Source of the DNA: Macrotis lagotis
Lineage: Eukaryota > Chordata > Mammalia > Peramelemorphia > Peramelidae
Length of the DNA stretch: 64,000 bases
NCBI RefSeq assembly: GCF_037893015.1
Contig: NC_133666.1
Coordinates: 2,509,467 to 2,573,466, forward strand
Reading direction: 5' to 3'
Position 1 is the first letter of the stretch, and every line of letters begins with the position of its first letter. The position numbers were made by a program, and so were the translations under genes. Of the stretch, positions 38,901-49,172 are shown in pieces. Below the pieces are notes generated by a model that saw only the letters and a program-made list of their open reading frames with translations, searched no databases and had not been told where the DNA came from.

Positions 38901-41900
38901 AGGGAGGGGGAAACACCGACAGCCCAGAATCACGGAAAACAGGGAAGAGAAGGGAACATAAACAAGGAATTGGGGGGGAGCCTTCTCATAATAGTAAAAT
39001 AACAAGGTGAGTAGTTTGGCCTTAGTCAATTTAACACCAAAACCCATTCCTTTTTTTAAATAAAAATAAAAAATCTCTCTAGGAAGTGCTTAAGAGACAA
39101 CTCAGGGGTGAGGAGGGAGGGATCATATTACCCATTGTAACACGGGCAGAAAGCAGGCTCAAGGGGAGAGCCAATGAGAGCATTAGATGAACACTGCCTA
39201 AAAATCTAGGTAACCAAAATAACAAAGCAATTTAAATGAGACAACCCAAAGACATTTTTAGGGGAACTTTTCTCCCCATCTAACAAATCAATAGAAGAAC
39301 CCAAACACACAGATAATAGACAACCTAAACACATAAGGACAGATGAGGTACAAGCACAGATTACACAAATGCAACAGAATTTTACAAACATATCAACACA
39401 TATCAACAAGCACAGGCCAATGGCAAATTCTTAACATCTGAGGAATGCTGTGAGGGGAGATTTCAGTGTTGCATCCAGCCATCTCTCCCTCCCAAAGGCC
39501 AACCAAATGCATTCCTTGCTATCACAAAGAGCACCCAAAAGAGGGAACCTGGACATCACATCTGATATGGAATTCCCCTGCACCCCAATGTCTAGACCCA
39601 GAACCAGAACAAGCTTACCTCAGGAGGTGTAACACTTAGGCCAAATGGGGGATTGCAGTCGAGGAGAGGTTCATACTAAGACTACCTAGTACTGAGGCCC
39701 TGGAACATCCTCAGGGGCCGGTTCCCCTAGGAAAGGGAGAGACAGTCGGTTCAAACCTAAACCCAAGGCTCCCGTGGTCTCCTGTGGTGACACAAAACAC
39801 CAAGATCTCACTGGGGCCTCCAAATGCTGAACCCAAAGAGCAAGACAGAGACCAAAATTTGATAAGTTTGGAGATTTTTCATTTCCAGGGACTGCCTGGG
39901 GATGAAGAGTACCCAAATCAGACAGTCCTTGAGTGTTCAGGGGATAGGGTTTTAAGAGTGTTTGGAGGGGGGTACTGAGAGCAAGCAGGAGACAGAAGCA
40001 AAGACAGTGGTTAGATATATGTAAACATGGTAAAACATATGTAAACATGTTGCCGGATAGATAGGGGACTAGATAGAGTGAGAGTCTCTGTGTTCTGTCT
40101 GAACATGGTTCCTGAGATGGAGGGAGTCACATATTCCAGGGCTTCCCACAGGTTTAAGGGAATTGAATTTACTATCTTATGGTTTCAGCCACATCTGGGG
40201 AAGGGGAGGCAGTCCTGGGAGGAAGTCAGAATTTTACAGATACAGCAAGATAATGAAGCTAACAAGGGTGCTTTGTGAATCTTAGACAAATTTATGGTCT
40301 ATCGGTGACTCCCAGAGCCAAGCATTTGGGGCATGTCCGATTATTTTCAAACCCAAAGGCACCCAGCCAAAGTTATATTTCTGAGGAGTTTCTTGGGGCC
40401 AAGAAAGGTGTCAAGGACCCCTTCTATACAGGGATTACACAAATACTGATATTGTACTTCGGTGGGTATATCTTGTCTAGATTCTTTTGCTATGTTAATG
40501 TTGTATTTTACCAGCTGGAGGTGCCGTCTTTATTTTTCCTTCAAGTTTAGAATATAGGATATTTGCCTTGGTGTCACATACCCACCAAATTGGTGGGAGA
40601 TAAAGTGTTGTTTTTCTCGACATTTTATATTTTATTGGAAGAACCATTCAATGTACCTTTTCCCCATTGCTGTCTTCTTTTTGTCTTTTCCATCTCACAG
40701 GTGCCGAATCCATTGGGAACAGTCCCCTTCGTGACCCCCCAGCCCTTGATTTATGCACAGCCAGGCTTAAGCACCACTAATCCTTTTGCTCCTGTCTCTG
40801 GACCCCAGGTATGTTGGAGGTTGGAGAGGGAGCATATAAGCCAAAGTTGGGAGGGAACGGCGGTGGGGGGGGGGGGGCTGAACCCTAAATAGTAGCAAAG
40901 CACCTGGAGCTCATCAACACAGTACAAGAGGGCTTTGCTTTGGGTTCTTTCTTCATTAGATTTCTCAGTGTCCATGGGCAGGTCAACACCTTTTGTGTGC
41001 TCCTAGGATGCTCTTGCACCCCTTTTTTGGACAGGAAGGAACACTTATTCTGCTCTTTTCATTAGTAGACTTCATCAACCCCTCAGTGCCAGTCACACCA
41101 CTGTGTAGAACTGGCCTGTTCTCATCACATCAGGGGGCTTCAAGTGGGCATTTTTCTTTTTTTTTAAGTCATAAAGATTTCTTTTCCTCCTTTCCCACCT
41201 CCCCCTGGCCACTGACCTGAAAAGAAGTAAAGAAGTGTATCGTAAAAGCACTTCAGGCAGAAGAAATTCCCACATCAGCAATGTCCCCAAATAGCTGTCC
41301 TCATCTGTCCTCTTTGGGAGGATGTAGGCAACATGTTCGTCATATGACGAACATCATTTTGTTGGTCAGACTTCCCAACATTAGCAGTCATTTGTCTTGT
41401 CAGTGTGGTCAGTATTTGAGATGTTATTCTTTTGCTTCTGCATCAATTTGGACTTGTGGTGGTTGTTGTGTCAACCAGAGTACTTAAATTGTTAAAGTTT
41501 GATTCTCTTTACAATATTAATGTTATTGTATAAATTGTTCTCCTGGGGGCAGCTAGGTGGTGTAGTGGATAGAGCACCGACCTTGGAGTCAGGAGTACCT
41601 GAGTTCAAATCCTGCCTCAGACACTTAATAATTACCTAGCTGTGTGGCCTTGTGCAAGTCACTTAACCCCACTGCCTTGCAAAAAACTAAAAAAATTGTT
41701 CTCCTGGTTCTGTCCACTTTATTTTATATCAGTTCATACAAATCTTCCCAGGCTTTTCTGAAACCATCCCCCTCATCATTTCTTATAGCATGGTAGTAAT
41801 CAGAGTCATAAACTGCAACTTGTTCAGCCATTCCTTAATTGATGTCCACCTCAGTTTCCAGTCCTTTGCCACCACAGAGTTGCCATGAATATTTTTGATA

Positions 41901-44900
41901 CAAATGAATCAATCCTTTTCCTCGTTTTTAAATAAATGTCTTTTGGGGGGATATAGACCTGAAAGTGGTATCACTGAGTCAAAGAGCATTCACAGTGTAG
42001 GTTGGGGGCAGAGTTCAAAATTACCATCCAGAATGGCTGGAACTGTTCCTAACTCCACCAATAGTCCTTTGATGCTCCTGTTTCCCATAGCCCCTCCAAC
42101 ATTGGTCATTTTTTTCTTTTTCATCAACTTTGGTAACTTGATGGGTGTGAGGGAATCCGGAGATATGTTTAGGGTTAGCCCTCCAAGTTGTTTTAATTTT
42201 CATTTCTCTAATTATTAGTGAATTGGGCACTGTTTTCATTTGGCTCTAGAGATAGCAGATTTTAACAAGTAGTGAGGTCTCCTTCCATAAGAGGCTAAGA
42301 TCTTTGAGTTTATTTTCTGTTTTGGCACCTAATCTGGTCTATTGATCAATCTCTTTTTCTTACCAAATTTTTTTTTTAACAGATACAGCTTTGTAGTGTA
42401 GTTTGAAATCTGGTTCTGCTAAACTCCCTTCCTTCCCATTTGTTTCATTGTTTCATTTGACATTCTTTACTTTTTGTTCCTCTATTTAAATTTTGTTATT
42501 ACTTTGTTGTGAAACTCAAATACAAATGGGGATCACTGATCCATACATAAGGATTCCTGTGGGCCTCATATTGACTTGCTTTTAAAATGTAATGTTACCT
42601 TTGTGAAATATTTGCAATTTTACTTAAATCTAATTCAGTTGAGCTGTGTGTTTGCCGCCTCTGTCAAGTAATTCTTGATTGTTTTGGCATGGAATAAGGG
42701 AATTTATTTAGGGAATGTTGTCATATTGATGATGTTGGCTCAGCCTAAGCTTGGACCTGATTTTCACTTCTTGGTAATTTCCCTCCCTGGAGGTAGTGGC
42801 AGATGGCCATGATTCTCCTGGAAAGCCTGCATTTTGTCTGTTTTTCCCCATTGACATAGACATAGAGGTATACTTTCTATCATTCCCTTTTTCTCTGACA
42901 ACATTGAGACTTTCCTTGTAATAAAGAAAAACAATCCGATATATAGGGTTACCATGAATGATGGGGAATGGTGGAGACTGATAGTCCCACATCCTCCACA
43001 ATTCTTTCAGCTAAAGGATTTTTTCTCCAAGTTTGACCATCAGTTATAAGAATCACCTTGCTGGCTGTCTCTTGGCTCTCTGTGACCTCGAATATCTAAA
43101 TAATTAAAAAAACTACTTTTTAAATACCTTTGATGTTTCTGAGTTAATGGGTATTCCTGGGCAGTAAGAAATGAAAAAAGGGATGGATTCAGGAAAAAAA
43201 AAACCTTGGAAGATGTGTAAATTGAACCAGAATAAAATAAACAGAATCCCAAGAACCATTGGTCCAAAGCCAATGGCAACATAAAGAAAGAACGATTCTG
43301 ATCAAATCATGGCTAATCTCATCTCCAGAGGAACCAGGATGAAGCATGTTGGACTCGGGCAGAGTAAGATGGGCTTTTTGTGACATGGCTAGTTGAGGCA
43401 TTTGCTTGCTTGAGTCTTCAGATTTGAGACAAGGGTAGGGGGAAATTGAGGGGTATGGGAGGGTTAGCAACAGTGATGATAAAGGGCCTTAAGCAGAGAA
43501 GAGAATGAACCCAAAGAAGTGTGGAGGACACCATGGAAAAGCAGGTCAACTTTGTACCTGTTATGTTGAAATGATTATATACTTTACAAACATCAGTAGA
43601 CAAACTAGTTGGTCAGGTTAGCACAATAACAACCACCACCATCAAAACCTCTGGTGCCCCCTCCCCTCCATCAGTGATGACCTGACTGATTTCACAGAAC
43701 AGTTTGTCCTGTACTCACTTTTTTATGATTTCTCTGGTCTTTTGTTCTTCGAGATGAAATTTTAAATTATTTTTCCTTCTTCTATTAACTAGCCCTTTGG
43801 TGGTTTGATTTAGCCTGCCACTGAATCTGTAAAGCAATTTAGGTAGTATTATCATTTTTGTTATCTTAGACCAACTCTGATTAATTAATAATTTTTTAAC
43901 TATTTGTATTTCTTTCTGAAAAATTGGGTTCTCTTGGTAATATACCGAAAAGTGGATGATTTTTTGTGGCTTTATTTATATCCTGTTACTTTACTGAAGT
44001 TACTGTTTCAATTTTTTTGTTAATGTTTTAGGGCATGGGTGGCCAACCTTTTCGCTCTCTTGGGATGCCTCACCCAAGAAAAACGTATCATATAGAATTT
44101 AATATTTCTTTCTGACTCCAATGTAATGCATATTCCCAATGAGTATAATAATAAACTGTAATAATGCCACATGAATGGGCTTTGAGGACTGTATGTGGCC
44201 CCTTGGGTTGCATATACCTGCTTTAGGATTTTTAAGATCATATCATACGCAAAAAAGAGATCATTTTGTTGCCTTTTTGTCTGTGCTGCTTCTCTTAATT
44301 TCTTTCTCTTGTCTTAATGTTCGAGCTAGCATTTCTAGAAATATGTCAAATAATTGAACTATTTCAAATAATATGGTACTTTGCCCCTCCCAGAGAGCCA
44401 TCTAACAGAGAATGTTTTAAAAGAAAAAAAAAGGATGAAGAGAAAAGAATCAGCAAGGCTCATTAATACATCGAAAAAATCTGAAAATATTTGATGTTCT
44501 ACAAAGGAATAGAAGGGGTATCTTCTCATCTCATCTATTCTCTGTGACTTCCCAACATTCACTTTTTGATTGTTCTGTGGTTTGTTTCTGGATTATTCTT
44601 TTCATTGACATTGTAGTCATTGTGTAGCTTGTTTTCTTGACTCTGCTGACTTACCTCTGTTCATGTAGATCTTTCCGGGCTTCTCGGTATGTATCACATC
44701 CATCATTTCTTACAGCACAGTTGTATTTTTCATGTATTCATGGATCACAATATAGTGAACCATTCCCCAACCAATGGGCATCTGCCCTGTTTCCAATTTA
44801 TTGTTATCACAAAAACTGCTGCTCTAACTTTGTGATTGTATATAAGGACTTTATTTTTTATCAATGGCCTCCTTGTGGGATATGCCTAGTAATTGAATTT

Positions 44901-47900
44901 CTGGGTCAAAAGGTATGGGCATTTTCGCCACTTTATTTGCACAATTCCAAATCGCTTTCTGAAGCAATTTGTACCACTTCACAACTCCACCAATGCACAG
45001 TGTGCCTGTATTTCCACCACCCCCCAACATGGATTTTTGTGATGTTAGCCAATTTGTTGGCTCTAGGGAAAACTTTCCAGTGTTTGAGGTTTGCATTGCT
45101 CTTATTTTTAGTGATTTGGAACAACACACATACATATAAAATATACATAATGTGTGTGTGCGTGTGTGCCCACGTATGTATGCACAAGGGCAGCTAGATG
45201 GTGCAGTGGATAAAGCACTGGCCTTGGAGGCAGGAGGATGGAAGTTTGACTCTGACATCAGACACTTGATACTATGTGACCCTGGGCAAGTCACTTCACC
45301 CTGATTGTCTCACATCCAGGGCCATCTCCCATCTTCCTGATTCCTCTCTGGCCACTGGACCCAGATGGCTCTGGAGGAGAAAGTGAGGCTGGTGACTTAG
45401 CCCAGCCCCCCCTCACTTCAGTCCATTTCATGTGCTTGTCATGGCATCACCTCCCTGATGGCATGGGTTTCTTTGAAAATGCAGGACAAACTTTTTTATA
45501 TGTGTGCATATCGATAGATACACATATATGCCTACACTTCCAAGAAAAGCCCAAATAAGATCAGGAAGAGTCATAGATGACTGAAAAGTGATAAGGATAT
45601 GCATACACACATATAATACAAATCATACATATCCATATAGCTCTATATATTTGTAGATACATACACACACACATGTGCGTGTGCATCTTAGTTATCTATA
45701 TCTTGGATAACAGCCTTACCTGAGAAATCTGATACTAACTTTTCCCCCTTTGACCATTTCTTTCCCTATCCTAGATGCATTCCTTTGGTTTCTTTAGTTT
45801 TTCAATCTCATGTAATTAAATTGTGTTGTCTTTATCTCTTTTTGGCATCCCAATCTACACCTTATCCATGGTTGTGTGAGGCACAAACGTCTCCATCTTT
45901 GTTGTTACCCTTAAGTATTCAGGCCACATATTCAGTCTGAATTGAGTGGAAAATATGGTGTTTGCACTCAGATGGGTCAATGGCTCTCTTTGGCCAGTAG
46001 CTTTTACCAGACAGAGTCCTTTCTCAAGTCATTTGTTTCTAAGTTATTTCTGATTCTCCCTCATCTGTCTAGACTTTGATGACTGCCAATTTAAGGACTG
46101 GAAGCACCATTCCCTTTTCATTTTTATCTTTTTTTAAATTTCCCTTGAGATTCTAGATATTTTGATTTTCTAAAGAATCTTATTTTATGAAATTCTATAA
46201 AGTATCCCTTTGATCATTTGTTTGGCATAGCATTAAAACTATAAATTAATTCTAGCAATCCACTATTCATAATGTTTTTCAGATAAGAGGCTACTGCATT
46301 TTGTCAAAAGCTTCTATTAATAGTGTTATTATTTATATTGTTTTTATTATTAGTATAATCTAGTTAGAGTTTTCCTGATAGTGAAGCAGCTCTGCATTCC
46401 TGGTATAAATCCAGTGCTTTTTAACGGGCTGTAGCCGCTCTGCTAATATTTTATTCAATAGTTTTGATATTCATTGGAGATGATGACCTATAGGTTTCCT
46501 TCCATCTTGGTTTAGCTATCAAGACCACATATGTGTCATAGAAGGATACCATTTTTTCCAATTTCCGCAAACTAATAACATTGGAATTAATGTTTCATGG
46601 AATGCTTGATAGAATTTGTTTGAAATCCATTTCCCCCCATTATATACCTTGTTTATTTTTTTTCCTGAGAAAAATCTGGTTTTTGTTCACTTAATCTAGA
46701 TAGTTTATATTTTTATAAATATTCATCTATTTTATTTTTATCTGTTTTTTGGCATATTTTTGAGGAAAACTCATTTTTAATCATTTATTTTATATATTCT
46801 AGACCAATGCTTTCTAAGATAAGAAGTTGCCTTCCAGCTTTGGCAGAGGGAGTTTCCTCATCTTGAGGTTACCAATATGAAAACAAAATCAAAACCATTA
46901 TAGATTCGGTTCCTGTTTTTCTTCCTAGTTTTTTAAGTTGCATGCCCATTTGACTCATCTGTTCTTTCTCTCTGTTTTGATCAAGGTGTTGGGGATATAA
47001 ATTTTCTCCTTAGGTAGGGCTACTTTGTTTGCCTCACAAAAGTTTTTATTGTCTAATTGTCATTTTCCTTGATTGTTATCTATTACTTCAGTGATTTCTT
47101 TTTTGATACACCAGGTCTTTAGGATTAAATTATCAGTTTTCATTCTTTTCTTTCAAATGCCCTTGACTGATTATAGTTTTTATTGCATTGGAATCAGTAA
47201 AAGATGGTTATTATTTCTGTTTATCTACATCATTATGAAGTTTTAATGCCATAAAATACAGTATTTTATATAGGTGTTATGCATAGTGAAGAAAAAAACC
47301 AAAACAACCAAATCTTCAGCAATCACCAGAAGTTTGTTATATTATTCAGGTCCTTCTTTCTTGATTGTTTTTGTTTCAGGATTTTGTTGCTGGGTCTTTT
47401 TAGTTTGAAAGGGGAACACTGAAACCTCAGGTTGTCTGCTTGTTCTCTATTTCTCCTTTTAATTTGATTAATTTTCCCTTGAACCATTTTGATGCTATAC
47501 CATTTGGTGTTCATGTTAGGTATTGATATATCTGAATGTCTATGGTGCCTTGAAGCGGAATGTAGTTCTCCTGCTTCTCTCAACTGCATCTATTTTTTTC
47601 TGTTGCTTTGTCTAAAATCATGACTTCCTCCATTTTAAAAATTTACCTGAGGCCTAATAAAAACCTGCTCCAGCCACTCATTTTAATTTTGTGTGAATCT
47701 TTTTTGTTTCAGGTATATTTCTTGTAAACAGCACATTCTGCTTTCTAATCCACTCTGCTGCTCTCCTCCACTTTATGGGAGAACTCATCCTATTCCTGTT
47801 TGTTAATTCTTTCTTTCTTCCCATCATCTCCTCTTGTACTTGTTCCTCTCTCCTTCTCCCCATTTCTAAAGAAGACAGTAGTGAAGGAAAGGGTTCAACA

Positions 47901-49102
47901 CAAGTCATCTGTCATTGGAAGGTGGTCTGCTTCCTCGAAGTTCTTCCCTATACCCAGCCAGACCCTTTCATTGGTTCTTGCACTTTCATTTTCATCCTCC
48001 TTAGGAGACATCCTTCAAAAGTGAAATATTTAAAGTTCCCTCAACCAGAGATGTGCTGGGTCTTATCCACAGGCTTTCTGAAAGAGGGGCTTTGACTGGA
48101 TCTGGGAATGCCTAATTTTGCAATTCCCTGGAGTAATGCATCTTCAAGGAAGGAGTCTTGCTAATAAAATGACTAAAGCCAGGAAAGAAGCTGAGAGCTT
48201 TGTGCAGTTTAATGATGATGATGATGATGATGATGATGGTAATGGTGATAATATTAATAGCTACTATTTAGGTTAGGTGCTGTTATTATCTCTGCAAGGA
48301 GTAGAGTACAGGGCCTGAAGTCAGAAAGACCTGAATTCAAATCCAGCCTTAGGTGTTTCCTGGCTGTGAGTCTTGCTGTTTGCAAATCCCTTCACCTCCA
48401 CTTGCCGTAATCAGTAGCTCCTACCTTCCAGGGTTATTGTGAGGATCCAGTGAGGTGATATTTGTAAAGTTCAGGATCTGGCACCATGAAATAACTATTC
48501 CCTCCCTGTCTTCCCATTTTACAGATGACAAAACTAAGGCTGAGAGAGGTTAAATCACTTGCCCAAGATCACACAGCTAGTAATTATCTGCCACAGAGTT
48601 AATTTGATTTTACATCTTCCTGAAGTGGAGCCCAGTATTCTGTGCACTCAGCTGCCTGGATTCAATTCAAGATTTTCTATTTGGCTTAAGAATTCTTTGC
48701 TCCGGTGTGACATCCATAGTGCTGTCAGAGATTTGAAACTGGGAAGACTCGAGATCATCTAGTCTGACCCTCTCATTTTACTAATGAGGAAATTGAGATC
48801 CCAAGAGGGAAACTGACCTTGACTTGCTTAAGGTCCCATTTCAAGTAACAGCCTAGCTAGGAGCCTTCTCAGTCCAGACGTATCTTCTACCTGATCTAGA
48901 TGGAGATTTCAGTTTTTCTCCTCTTGTTTTAAGGGCTATTGAGACCTGAGGAGCCCACAAACAGCTGATAGTTGGAGTTTGTGAAAAAAAAATCCTAGTG
49001 CTTGGTTAACTTCACATTAGAAAAAATGGGCTAAAATGATTTACTTTTCATATCTCTCTCTCCCCTCCTGTCTCTCTCCTCTGGTTCTCTTTGTCCCTAT
49101 TG

Positions 49103-49172
<70 letters not shown>

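Larger units (their letters stand above)
33532..40461 (-). mobile_element. Endogenous retrovirus, antisense to the host gene, two LTRs
   Basis: Two direct ~650-bp LTRs (33532-34194 and 39825-40461) bound ~5.6 kb of internal sequence in intron 17. On the + strand the LTRs begin TGCTGAACCC and end TTGTACTTCA (TTCG in the right copy). Orientation is - because a tRNA-type primer site sits next to the right LTR and a purine tract next to the left. The 4-bp duplication and primer site fit a class I (gamma-like) ERV. The LTRs differ by roughly 10% by eye, so the insertion is old. The interior shows no open frame above ~106 codons and I could not recognise gag, pol or env; it is a decayed, non-coding copy. 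Antisense placement is usual for tolerated intronic ERVs. Confidence 0.88.
41460..47750 (-). mobile_element. Antisense L1 fragments (several)
   Basis: L1 3'-end landmarks on -: TTGTTCTCCTGG with TTTCTTATAGCATGGTAGT near 41700-41800, and again CATCATTTCTTACAGCACAG near 44700. ORF2-derived antisense pieces: AGCTTTGTAGTGTAGTTTGA (~42387), 43700-44010, AAAGCTTCTATTAATAG (~46306) and TTTTTATTGCATTGGAATC (~47178). All frames are broken. Interrupted by SINEs and unassigned sequence. Confidence 0.75.

Noticed and set aside
34212-39804. Short frames (60-106 codons) inside the ERV
   Set aside because: None shows a retroviral protein signature I can recognise; lengths are as expected by chance in A/T-rich DNA.
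42384-42407. Candidate last exon IQLCSVV-stop for the AP180-like gene
   Set aside because: It lies in antisense L1 sequence; NQFM-stop at 49265-49279 is the better homologue of PICALM IQFM. Kept as a possible alternative in the findings.
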